Source: Thermofilaceae archaeon (GTDB lineage: Archaea > Thermoproteota > Thermoprotei > Thermofilales > B69-G16). From it: a DNA stretch of 6,834 nt. The DNA lies in the NCBI GenBank assembly GCA_027017165.1, contig JALURF010000005.1, positions 1 through 6,834 on the forward strand. Direction: 5' to 3'. The stretch's first letter is position 1. Every line of letters starts with the position of its first letter. Below the pieces are notes generated by a model. That model ran no database searches. It saw only the letters and a program-made list of their open reading frames with translations, and was not told the DNA's origin. A program made the translations under genes and the position numbers. This document shows, piece after piece, positions 1-6,075 of this stretch.

Positions 1-2
1 GT

Positions 3-635
3 TATGATGAAGAAGATAAAATAACGATAGCAATAGCCGATTTTTCTCAAGCAGTTCATGACGTAAATTACTTGGTTGAGAGATTAAAGAAAGACAAACG
101 TATTGAAGGGATAAGAGTCATACCTCCTCGAACAGGTGGACTACTCATCCTGGAAGGGATAAAGCCAGTGTCATATTGTGGAAGAAAAACTATTATTCAA
201 AGTTCTCAACATTTTTACTCAATAATAGAAGGGTTGGGAGAAGCTTCTAGCGGAGCTATTCTCTGGCATTTATGGTATAAGGGGGGTAAATACACCTATG
301 AGGCGCACAGACGTATTAGAGGAGAGGGAAATAGTATTGATACGCTGGTAGATGCTCTTCTATCAACTCAAGCCCTAGGATGGTGGGAGGACAGCAAAAT
401 AATCGCATATAATAGCATCAAGAAAACGGCTAAAGTACGTCTATGGAATAGCTGGGAGTGTTATGAAATAAAAAAGAGCATGGGCATTATGTCAAAGCCT
501 CAATCACAGCTAGTCAGAGGCTTTTTATCAGGCCTTTTCTCAGAACATTTTGGAGTAGAAGTAGTAGCTGAGGAAGTCAAATGCATGGCTATGGGAGATC
601 CTTACTGTGAATTCGATATTAAGCCTTCAACATAA
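3..635 (+). CDS. ACT-V4R domain protein, 5' end cut by the window
   Basis: The frame is open from the first bases, so the gene begins outside the window and about 210 residues are visible. The first 35 or so residues (KITIAIADFSQ..., then a helix and a strand ending near RVIPP) look like the second half of an ACT-type ligand-binding domain. The rest is a V4R (4-vinyl reductase) domain, recognised by its C-terminal signature CMAMGDPYCEF (bases 582-614) with two Cys seven residues apart. V4R domains bind small hydrophobic molecules or act as sensors beside regulatory modules; the ligand here is unknown. The minus-strand locus 3638-4440 encodes a paralogue with the same domain order, and lining the two up suggests about 55 residues are missing here. 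A TTG at 72 is not a credible start because the homologous sequence continues upstream of it. The gene heads a plus-strand row reaching to 3621. The domain call is fairly sure; the function is not. Confidence 0.75.
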   Translation, partial: YDEEDKITIAIADFSQAVHDVNYLVERLKKDKRIEGIRVIPPRTGGLLILEGIKPVSYCGRKTIIQSSQHFYSIIEGLGEASSGAILWHLWYKGGKYTYEAHRRIRGEGNSIDTLVDALLSTQALGWWEDSKIIAYNSIKKTAKVRLWNSWECYEIKKSMGIMSKPQSQLVRGFLSGLFSEHFGVEVVAEEVKCMAMGDPYCEFDIKPST

Positions 636-669
636 ACGATATTACCAACAGTCCACTATCATAGTTTCA

Positions 670-996
670 ATGAAGTCGACAGACTATCTACTCCTAGCAT
701 CGCGGAAACTGAACGAAGCTGAGGAATTTAAAGGAGAAAAAGCTAAAGAACTATCGGTCTTTACGGTATTTTACTCCCTAGAAGCTATAGCCGCTGAGCT
801 CAAGGTGGATCCCGAAGATATACTAACTGGTGTTTACAAACTCCCGGAGAAAATGTGGGGTGAAGTCTTAAGGATTCTTGAGATTAAAAGGTATATTAGG
901 GAGATGGAGCCGGAAGATGCTTTGGATGCGGCTAGGGAATCTTTGGAAATAGCGACGGCAATTATCTTATTTATGAAATCTCTCGATATTAAATAA
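670..996 (+). CDS. Small alpha-helical protein of unknown function
   Basis: I do not recognise this 108-residue protein. It is rich in Glu, Lys, Ala and Leu and predicted by eye to be almost all helix: roughly residues 4-22, 24-46, 60-78 and 80-104. It has no Cys, no His and no membrane segment. The helix pattern recalls small archaeal HEPN-type proteins, but the RX4-6H motif of active HEPN RNases is absent. I chose the ATG at 670 because the only upstream in-frame start, ATG 607, would add 21 residues that overlap the preceding gene and look like out-of-frame sequence. No clear Shine-Dalgarno precedes 670. The gene lies 34 nt after the ACT-V4R gene and 7 nt before the GH5 gene, so it is probably co-transcribed with both. 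A role as an adaptor or partner of a neighbour is possible but not shown. Confidence 0.6.
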   Translation: MKSTDYLLLASRKLNEAEEFKGEKAKELSVFTVFYSLEAIAAELKVDPEDILTGVYKLPEKMWGEVLRILEIKRYIREMEPEDALDAARESLEIATAIILFMKSLDIK

Positions 997-1003
997 CGAG
1001 ATT

Positions 1004-3262
1004 ATGAAAGAGAAAATAGCGATATTAGTTCTCATTGTAATATTCTCCACACTTTATGTATATCCCTCGGCAGGCGAAGAGGAGATCATTCTAGGCAGTT
1101 ATAAGCTCATACTCAGGAATAACGGAAGCTTAGATATAATAGGGAAAAATGGGAGAATCCTACCTGGTTTAGGCTTTGCGCTGTGGATGAAAGGATGGAT
1201 CGATTTTACCCATCAGTCCTGGTGGGAAAACGGAGAAATACGCGTATCGCCAGGAGTTTTACGCGCAGAAGGAATAAAAGAATATGGGGGAACTACTTTA
1301 AGCTATAGAGTGGAAGTTTTTACCGGTTCGTGGAGGAAAGCCGTACTCATAAAAGCTTCCATAGATATAGGTGTGGAATTAGAGGCTTTAGCCTGGGGGT
1401 CTTGGAGTCTAGAAACACGTAAAATGTGGGCTAAAACGTGGATCTTCTACACTTTCGCGGAAAAAACCGAGCTTCGCTTTGCCCGGGAAATATCTAAAAC
1501 TCCCATTTATCTGAAACGCCACGTAATAGCAGTGGTTTTACCAGAGGAGGAGCTCGCCCTTATTCCGTTGACATTGACGAGCGTAAGCGTTGAAGATGAA
1601 CGAAACTGGGGTAGTTCCTCTTTTTCCCTCAGGTTTTGGCTTGAAGACTCCAGTATAGAATTGCTTATAGTTGAGTACGACGATTTCGATCTAGACAGCT
1701 TTATCTCTATAGTTAAAGGAGTTCTATTCACAAAGAACAGAGAGATAATAGAGGAGTTCGCGCAGAACATGCTAGAAGGGAAGATAGATGAAGCTTACGC
1801 CTTAACAGAGCCTCCTTTAAAAGAACTTCCAAGTCCTCCATGGCTAGAAACGGGAAATCTATCTATTGTAAATGAGAAGGGGGAGTACGTCCTCTTACAG
1901 GGCGTCAACTATATGGGGCTTGAATTCGGCTGGTTTGGCCACAGCGAGGAAGACTTTAAGCGGATAGCCTCGTGGGGCTTCAACGTTGTCAGGTTGCCTA
2001 TAGGCTGGGCCTATATAGAGCCTGAGCCCGGAGTGATCAACGAGGAATACCTCAAAATAGTGGATTGGATGATCTACTGGGCTAAAAAGCACGGGCTCTA
2101 CGTGGTATTGGATATGCACCAGTGGAGGTGGAGCAGTAGATATGGAGGCTGCGGCTTTCCCGACCGGATAGTCCCCGATGCTCAGAACTATTTAGAGGCT
2201 TCGGTTAAATTCTTTAAAAATAAGGAGTTGTGGAAGGAGTTCGCCGAGGTTTGGAAGATAGTCGCCGAAAGGTATAGGAATGAATCCACGATAGCCGCTT
2301 ATGATGTGTTTAACGAGCCCATGCCCCGCTACGACCTCTTGCCCGAGGAAGAATTCGTAAAACTGGTAGAGGAGTTTTACAAGTACGTATTTGAGGAGAT
2401 CAGGAAAGTTGATGAAAAGCATATTCTAATGTACATGCCGGTTTGGGGAGGCGAGTTAGACGCAGTACCCTGGATAACTGGAGAAAACATAGTATTGACC
2501 ATACACTTCTACGTGGGCGGAACATGGGATGGAAAAACAGGATATGAGAAAACGAGCTTTTTAGAATTGAAGAGTGCAGTTCAAAAATGCGCTGAACTAG
2601 GCCTTGAGAGAAGAGTCCCTGTGTGGATTGGAGAGTTCGGCGTAGGGTCAGGCGCGTACAGGGCGGCCGACTGGGTTAGAGACGTTCTAAACTTGTTCGG
2701 GGAGTACGGTTTAGGCTATGCTTGGTGGACCTACTGGAGAGACGTGGATGGCTTCGGCTTGCTATACCCTAATGGTGAGGAAAAAGAACATATAATGAAC
2801 GTATTAGATAGGCCTCGCGTATTATCGAGCACTTGTAAGCCATCAAGAATATTCTTTAACACTGGAAATGGAGATTTTACAACCTGTTTAGAAGTTGAGA
2901 AAGAGAAGTGTAGAGCCTTAATCTATCTGCCTCGACGCCACTACGATAACAGTTTCATACTCTCAATGCCTGCCAGTCATGTTTACAGATTTGATGATAA
3001 ATCTAGAATTTTAGAAATTATCGTCAAAAATGGAGAAGTATCTGTGGTTGAGATAAGAATTTCTAAAAGCTTAGAAGAGAAATATGCTTTGCCGATAGTT
3101 ATAGTTTTAAGCTCTTTTATTATATTTGTCCTAGTAGTGGCTTATCGAGCGTCGTACAGGGCGGTGGTAAAATGCGATCAAGGAAACACGCGTACGTCGG
3201 CTGGAAAGACGTTCGTGGATGGACGTGCATTAGGTGCGGCGAATGCTGTAGACGATATATAA
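1004..3262 (+). CDS. Secreted, membrane-anchored GH5-family glycoside hydrolase (cellulase/endoglycosidase type)
   Basis: This 752-residue protein probably cleaves beta-glycosidic bonds outside the cell. Order of parts: a Sec signal peptide (residues 1 to about 24, hydrophobic core then PSAG); an unassigned beta-rich region (about 27-270); a GH5 (beta/alpha)8 domain (about 283-605); a beta-sandwich-like C-terminal region (about 610-690); one membrane segment (about 696-714) followed by Arg residues; and a cytoplasmic tail. Visible GH5 residues are R330 (VVRLPIGW), H372 (DMHQW), N437-E438 (VFNEP, acid/base Glu), H501 (HFY) and E544 (WIGEFG, nucleophile), so the active site looks complete. NEP and the C-terminal sandwich would fit cellulase-like or endoglycoceramidase-like subfamilies; the substrate cannot be read from motifs alone. 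The ATG lies 7 nt after the upstream stop, suggesting an operon. Oddly, the last 30 codons overlap the next gene by 91 nt in another frame. The family is sure, the substrate is not. Confidence 0.9.
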   Translation: MKEKIAILVLIVIFSTLYVYPSAGEEEIILGSYKLILRNNGSLDIIGKNGRILPGLGFALWMKGWIDFTHQSWWENGEIRVSPGVLRAEGIKEYGGTTLSYRVEVFTGSWRKAVLIKASIDIGVELEALAWGSWSLETRKMWAKTWIFYTFAEKTELRFAREISKTPIYLKRHVIAVVLPEEELALIPLTLTSVSVEDERNWGSSSFSLRFWLEDSSIELLIVEYDDFDLDSFISIVKGVLFTKNREIIEEFAQNMLEGKIDEAYALTEPPLKELPSPPWLETGNLSIVNEKGEYVLLQGVNYMGLEFGWFGHSEEDFKRIASWGFNVVRLPIGWAYIEPEPGVINEEYLKIVDWMIYWAKKHGLYVVLDMHQWRWSSRYGGCGFPDRIVPDAQNYLEASVKFFKNKELWKEFAEVWKIVAERYRNESTIAAYDVFNEPMPRYDLLPEEEFVKLVEEFYKYVFEEIRKVDEKHILMYMPVWGGELDAVPWITGENIVLTIHFYVGGTWDGKTGYEKTSFLELKSAVQKCAELGLERRVPVWIGEFGVGSGAYRAADWVRDVLNLFGEYGLGYAWWTYWRDVDGFGLLYPNGEEKEHIMNVLDRPRVLSSTCKPSRIFFNTGNGDFTTCLEVEKEKCRALIYLPRRHYDNSFILSMPASHVYRFDDKSRILEIIVKNGEVSVVEIRISKSLEEKYALPIVIVLSSFIIFVLVVAYRASYRAVVKCDQGNTRTSAGKTFVDGRALGAANAVDDI
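3163..3167 (+). promoter_or_regulatory. Shine-Dalgarno-like GGTGG for the YkgJ-type gene
   Basis: GGTGG lies 4 nt before the ATG at 3172 and can pair with the CACC of the archaeal 16S 3' end. It supports a real start inside the 3' end of the GH5 gene. No other ATG, GTG or TTG lies between it and the essential Cys cluster. Confidence 0.45.
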
Positions 3263-3621
3263 TCCAGCTTTCACAAGGAGAAGTACTATACTACAACGCC
3301 AAATACGGGCCCATTGCCGTCGGCTATAGGGGGAAATACTACTTGATGAAAAAGTACGATGGATCATGTATATTCCTCGACTACGAAGAAGGTAAAGCTA
3401 AATGCCTAATATACCACAACAGGCCGAGAGTGTGCCGCATGTACCCATTCCTAGTCACTAGAAAGCCCATAAACAGAGAAGGAGAAGACGCCGAAATACG
3501 ACTCGGCGAGCGGAGAATCTACCTTTATGTGGATGCGGTATGCCCGGGAGTAAACACTGCCGAGAATATCTACTACTTAATAGGTAAAGTTATAGAAAAA
3601 TGGCTTCACTATTTCAGCTGA
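3172..3621 (+). CDS. YkgJ-family Cys-cluster (putative Fe-S or zinc binding) protein
   Basis: This 149-residue protein belongs to the YkgJ/CxxCxxCC family of putative metal- or Fe-S-cluster-binding proteins; members have no well-settled reaction. Its eight Cys follow the family layout: C19-x2-C22-x2-C25-C26 near the N terminus, C66 in GSCIFL, C78 in AKCLIY, C88 in the RPRVCRMYPF signature, and C124 in DAVCPG. No signal peptide is seen, so it should be cytoplasmic. The start at 3172 is the only ATG, GTG or TTG that keeps the first Cys cluster, and a GGTGG precedes it. The gene overlaps the end of the GH5 gene by 91 nt in a different frame, implying co-transcription and perhaps translational coupling. 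Its stop sits in the loop of a small palindrome, 16 nt from the end of the convergent ACT-V4R locus. The family assignment is strong. Confidence 0.88.
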   Translation: MRSRKHAYVGWKDVRGWTCIRCGECCRRYIIQLSQGEVLYYNAKYGPIAVGYRGKYYLMKKYDGSCIFLDYEEGKAKCLIYHNRPRVCRMYPFLVTRKPINREGEDAEIRLGERRIYLYVDAVCPGVNTAENIYYLIGKVIEKWLHYFS

Positions 3622-3627
3622 GAAATA
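3610..3627. repeat. Short palindrome over the YkgJ-type stop codon
   Basis: TATTTC and GAAATA flank a 6-nt loop, AGCTGA, which contains the TGA stop. The 6-bp stem is weak. It may help terminate the plus-strand row between convergent genes. Its core, ATTTCAGCT-G-AGAAAT, recurs almost unchanged at 4575-4589 on the far side of the ACT-V4R locus. Confidence 0.4.
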
Positions 3628-3637
3628 TAAAATGTTC

Positions 3638-4114
3638 TCATTTTACCAGAGATTTCGTCTTAAATTCACAATAGGGATCTCCTTTAGCTATGCATTTTGT
3701 CTCGATGAAAACTAAGTCCTTACCTGCTATTTTGGACACGAACCCTGAAATCATACCTCTAAAATAGTGGCTAGTCGTTTCGCGCATCTTTTCCTTAAAT
3801 GGGCTACAATCCATTAAATTCCAAACTCTAAAAGTGATATTGGGCTTTTTCAAGTCGAGTTTTAGAATCTTATAGTCATCTATCCAATTAAATAATTTTG
3901 CTGCTTCAAGAGCCAAAACTACGAGTTCTTTACCTTTTAAACCTGAAGCTTCCGCCCAGTGGTCTACAATGCGATAGCCTGCTCTAAAACCTATGTGGAA
4001 AATTAAAGCTTCAGCTCCGCTACCGAACTCTTCTACTACAACTTTACTTACCTCACGTAGCCAACTTTTCTTTTGTATAATAACTCCTTTATCTAATACG
4101 TTTAGACTTATCCA
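3638..4114 (-). CDS. V4R half of an ACT-V4R protein, in the -1 frame relative to its ACT half
   Basis: These 158 codons read without a stop from the frameshift point (TGG at 4114-4112) to TGA at 3640-3638. They encode a full V4R domain ending in CIAKGDPYCEF, matching CMAMGDPYCEF of the paralogue at 3-635. There is no ATG, GTG or TTG in this frame until a TTG at 3916, which would discard about 66 residues and half the domain, so independent translation of an intact domain is unlikely. Joined to the upstream ACT half by a -1 shift, the product is 267 residues. The linker from the ACT end to the GVII strand is then 35 residues against 34 in the paralogue. The locus could be a programmed frameshift gene, a fresh pseudogene, or a gene broken by a one-base error. 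That the sequence codes for V4R is clear; that it is expressed is not. Confidence 0.7.
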   Translation of the reverse strand, partial: WISLNVLDKGVIIQKKSWLREVSKVVVEEFGSGAEALIFHIGFRAGYRIVDHWAEASGLKGKELVVLALEAAKLFNWIDDYKILKLDLKKPNITFRVWNLMDCSPFKEKMRETTSHYFRGMISGFVSKIAGKDLVFIETKCIAKGDPYCEFKTKSLVK

Positions 4115-4440
4115 AAAGGGAGGAAGTAGTATTTTGCCAGTCTCTTCACGCCATATTTGACTGAATATACGATGTCTAGTTTTTCAATTTCTTTAAATAT
4201 AACCTCTGGAGCGGCATCAGCATGAGTGAAATCAGCTGAGAAAACCCAAATACTTTCTTTTTTATCGGCAGGCCCATAATGAATGCCACTTAAGATATTA
4301 ACGTTGTGTCTGGCAAAAATTTCAGCTACTCGTCTTAGCACGCCGGGTTTATTTAATAGAATTAACGCGGTGAATAAGATATTTTTCTTTTCGTCTTTAA
4401 ATACCTCCATTATAGGTTGATTTATTCTATATTTTTCCAT
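4108..4440 (-). CDS. ACT-domain half of an ACT-V4R protein (zero frame)
   Basis: The 110 residues contain one ACT-like domain at about 20-98. It opens with NILFTALILLNKPGVLRRV, the usual strand, ligand loop and helix of ACT modules (small-molecule, often amino-acid, sensing). A second helix and strand follow (VIFKEIEKLD, VYSVKYGV). The zero frame then ends at TAA 4110-4108, directly after the slippery CCCTTTT. The equivalent position in the paralogue at 3-635 continues into V4R without a break. I prefer the ATG at 4440 over the in-frame GTG at 4485, because a TATA-like box at 4497-4486 would place transcription start near 4465. The extra 15 residues from GTG also look non-conserved. No Shine-Dalgarno is visible. 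As it stands the frame makes a free ACT protein; with a -1 shift it makes the two-domain form. Confidence 0.65.
   Translation of the reverse strand: MEKYRINQPIMEVFKDEKKNILFTALILLNKPGVLRRVAEIFARHNVNILSGIHYGPADKKESIWVFSADFTHADAAPEVIFKEIEKLDIVYSVKYGVKRLAKYYFLPFG
4114..4120 (-). promoter_or_regulatory. Candidate -1 ribosomal frameshift site CCCTTTT
   Basis: In the ACT frame the bases are phased C CCT TTT, matching the X XXY YYZ rule for -1 slippery heptamers. The next zero-frame codons are GGA and the stop TAA. A slip back by one base reads TGG ATA AGT and continues through the whole V4R domain. Six nt after the heptamer, bases 4107-4091 can form a 6-bp hairpin (GTCTAA, loop ACGTA, TTAGAT, one G-U pair), which is weak for a thermophile. 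A genuine mutation or one-base error in the T run would look the same. Confidence 0.4.
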
Positions 4441-4485
4441 ATTAACAGAGATTTGGCTAAATAGATATATTACCTTTACTGTCAC

Positions 4486-4497
4486 TTTTTATAAAAA
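4486..4497 (-). promoter_or_regulatory. TATA-like box of the ACT-V4R locus
   Basis: On the minus strand this reads TTTTTATAAAAA, an archaeal TATA-type element. Its centre predicts a transcript start near 4465, about 25 nt before the ATG at 4440. It directly adjoins the GTG at 4485, which argues against that GTG as the start. Confidence 0.5.
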
Positions 4498-4509
4498 TAC
4501 TCATGCAAT

Positions 4510-4524
4510 GAACATAAGATGTTC
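4510..4524. promoter_or_regulatory. Perfect dyad upstream of the ACT-V4R promoter (possible operator)
   Basis: GAACAT-AAG-ATGTTC is a perfect 6-bp inverted repeat with a 3-bp spacer. It lies 12 bp upstream of the TATA-like box for the minus-strand ACT-V4R gene. Size and position fit a dimeric regulator's binding site, in an activator-like place. It lies outside any gene. No binding protein can be named. Confidence 0.35.
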
Positions 4525-4570
4525 CACTTCGATAGAGTTAAGGAGAAGATCATAATATAATACTAACTGA

Positions 4571-4593
4571 CGAGATTTCAGCTAGAAATCTCG
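4571..4593 (-). terminator. 9-bp hairpin across the PIG-L stop codon (possible terminator)
   Basis: CGAGATTTC and GAAATCTCG pair perfectly over a 5-nt loop that holds the TAG stop. It marks the end of the two-gene minus-strand unit and is followed by AT-rich sequence without a long T run, so its role as a terminator or 3'-end stabiliser is inferred. The rest of 4486-4581 holds the promoter and dyad of the next gene and no further coding sequence. Confidence 0.45.
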
Positions 4594-5313
4594 GCAGAAG
4601 ACTCCGAAAACGTGTAGACAATAGGGCCTTACGGCTTTAAAAGCTTCAGCATATTTAACTCCTATCTCCGCTCCGTACTTCTCCCCTATTTTTTTCAATA
4701 TCTCTTCAATCCCCTCTCCAAACTGCGACTCGTGCATTTTCACAGCCTTTACCTTATACTTGAAAACATCGGTTATATCCACGTATAAGTTAGGCTTCTC
4801 GGTGAAATAGAAAACAACATAGGAAGGGCTTGAAGGCGTCAATCCCTCCTCTATACTCTCTCTATTCACGTTCGGCAGCGAGGCATAGAAAGCGGCTTCA
4901 GCACCCATAAGCCCTCCATGCCTATGATCTGGATGGGCTTCATAAGACACCCACGGGTCGGGGGTTAGGACCAGCTCCGGCTTATACTTTCTCAAAATAT
5001 GTATAAGTCTATCTCTAATCTCGAAGGAGTAGGGCAGATAAGCGTCTCTATAGCCCAGCCAGATTAACTCTTTAACCTCTAAAATCTCAGCGGCTCTCTC
5101 CTGCTCCTTCTTTCTAATCTCCGCCAATTTCTCGGGTGTCAACTCTAAATCCAGCGTACCCGAGGAACCATCGGTCAATGTCACATACACGACCTCAGCG
5201 CCTCTAGATGTCAACTTTTTGATCAATCCACCAGCCGCCAAGTCCACGTCGTCGGGATGCGGCTGGAAAGCCACTACCTTCTCCACGTCTAATATTTCCT
5301 CGAATAGGCTCAT
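4582..5313 (-). CDS. PIG-L/LmbE-family zinc-dependent N-deacetylase
   Basis: The 243-residue protein is of typical length for the PIG-L/LmbE fold. Known members remove acetyl groups from N-acetylglucosamine-type sugars (GlcNAc-PI, mycothiol precursor, diacetylchitobiose, bacillithiol). The zinc site is visible: H19-P-D-D22 in FQPHPDDVDLAAGG and the later A-H127-P-D-H130 motif; by family analogy H19, D22 and H130 hold zinc and D21 acts as general base. No signal peptide is seen, so it should be cytoplasmic. The ATG at 5313 is well placed about 13 residues before the first strand and has a weak GTGAG upstream. It lies 23 nt after the phosphodiesterase gene on the same strand, so the two are probably one transcript. 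Archaeal relatives include chitobiose deacetylases, which would fit sugar salvage, but the substrate cannot be fixed from these motifs. Confidence 0.88.
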   Translation of the reverse strand: MSLFEEILDVEKVVAFQPHPDDVDLAAGGLIKKLTSRGAEVVYVTLTDGSSGTLDLELTPEKLAEIRKKEQERAAEILEVKELIWLGYRDAYLPYSFEIRDRLIHILRKYKPELVLTPDPWVSYEAHPDHRHGGLMGAEAAFYASLPNVNRESIEEGLTPSSPSYVVFYFTEKPNLYVDITDVFKYKVKAVKMHESQFGEGIEEILKKIGEKYGAEIGVKYAEAFKAVRPYCLHVFGVFCRDF

Positions 5314-5336
5314 ATTCTCACGCAGTTTTGTCGACG

Positions 5337-6056
5337 CTAAACAACACTCCTCAACTCCAGCAAGAGATCCGGCCTATCAGTAGCTAAACCGCTCGCTCCA
5401 TAGGATTTAAGCCTCCTCCCCATCTCCAAGTCGTTTACAACCCAGGGAACGACCATGAGCTTCAACCTCCTAGCAAACGCAATGGCTTTCTCGGTCGCCA
5501 ATCTATACTGGGGCAGTACGGCTATTGCTCCTATCTTTTTAGCCAAAACTATCCCATCGGAGGGCTTTGAGTATATCAATCCTATATAGGCGTCTCTTTT
5601 ATACTCTTTAACCTTTAAGAGGTGCTCCTGGTAGAAAGAGATGAAAAGTACAGATTTCCAAGCGTTTAACTCATCCACCCTTTTCAACACGGGATCCACT
5701 GCCTCGGAAACCTTAAACTCCACAAAGAGAACAGCCTTCCCATGGACTTCTCTTAAAACTTCCTCGAACAGGGGGATTTTCTCGCCCATCCCAGCGTCGA
5801 GCCTGCGGAGCTCTTCTAAACTTATCTCAGCCACGGGTCCTTCTCCATTAGTGGTCCTATCCACCGTTTCATCATGGATAACTACGGGATAGCCGTCCTT
5901 AGAAACTCTAACATCCACCTCTACCGCGTCAACGCCCAGCTCTAAAGCACGCCTTATAGACCTAAGAGTATTCTCAGGCTCTAAGCCTTTAGCACCTCTA
6001 TGCCCTACTATGAAAAAATATTCCATGAGCTCTTCTAAAATAGGCAAATCTATCAC
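5337..6056 (-). CDS. Glycerophosphodiester phosphodiesterase (GDPD family)
   Basis: The protein hydrolyses glycerophosphodiesters, or related lipid head-group diesters, to an alcohol and glycerol phosphate. It is a 239-residue TIM-barrel protein of normal length for the short cytoplasmic form, with no signal peptide. Motifs in order: GHRGAKGLEPENT with H19, R20, E28 and N29; EVDVR with metal ligands E46 and D48; the catalytic HD at 61-62 followed by VDRTTNG; VEFK near 121-124; and ATDRPDLL at the C terminus. All expected catalytic and metal residues are present. The GTG at 6056 lies 27 nt from the centre of a TATA-like element, fitting a leaderless message. The ATG at 6026, eight codons before the catalytic His, is a credible alternative. 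The gene leads the unit with the PIG-L deacetylase, suggesting joint processing of a glycolipid or glycerophospho-sugar; in archaea the natural diester is uncertain. Confidence 0.92.
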   Translation of the reverse strand: MIDLPILEELMEYFFIVGHRGAKGLEPENTLRSIRRALELGVDAVEVDVRVSKDGYPVVIHDETVDRTTNGEGPVAEISLEELRRLDAGMGEKIPLFEEVLREVHGKAVLFVEFKVSEAVDPVLKRVDELNAWKSVLFISFYQEHLLKVKEYKRDAYIGLIYSKPSDGIVLAKKIGAIAVLPQYRLATEKAIAFARRLKLMVVPWVVNDLEMGRRLKSYGASGLATDRPDLLLELRSVV

Positions 6057-6075
6057 CGTGTAAAATAAAGGTTAA

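Noticed and set aside
72..635. TTG at 72 as the start of the first ACT-V4R gene
   Set aside because: The frame is open to the window edge and the upstream residues match the ACT part of the paralogue, so the gene simply continues out of the window.
607..669. N-terminal extension of the small helical protein from ATG 607
   Set aside because: It overlaps the upstream gene, and its residues look like out-of-frame sequence; ATG 670 is a better start.
1507..2422. Three minus-strand open frames inside the GH5 gene (1507-1770, 1895-2119, 2192-2422)
   Set aside because: They lie antisense to a clearly coding, motif-bearing GH5 frame and show no recognisable protein features.
3638..3916. A separate 92-residue gene starting at TTG 3916
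   Set aside because: It would start in the middle of a V4R domain whose first half is encoded in the same frame directly upstream, so it is a fragment rather than a gene.
4441..4485. GTG 4485 as the ACT gene start
   Set aside because: The TATA-like box directly adjoins it, so a transcript from that promoter would begin downstream of this codon.
5641..5892. Plus-strand open frame within the GDPD gene
   Set aside because: It is antisense to the conserved GDPD sequence, Ser/Thr-rich as expected for a shadow frame, and has no ribosome binding site.
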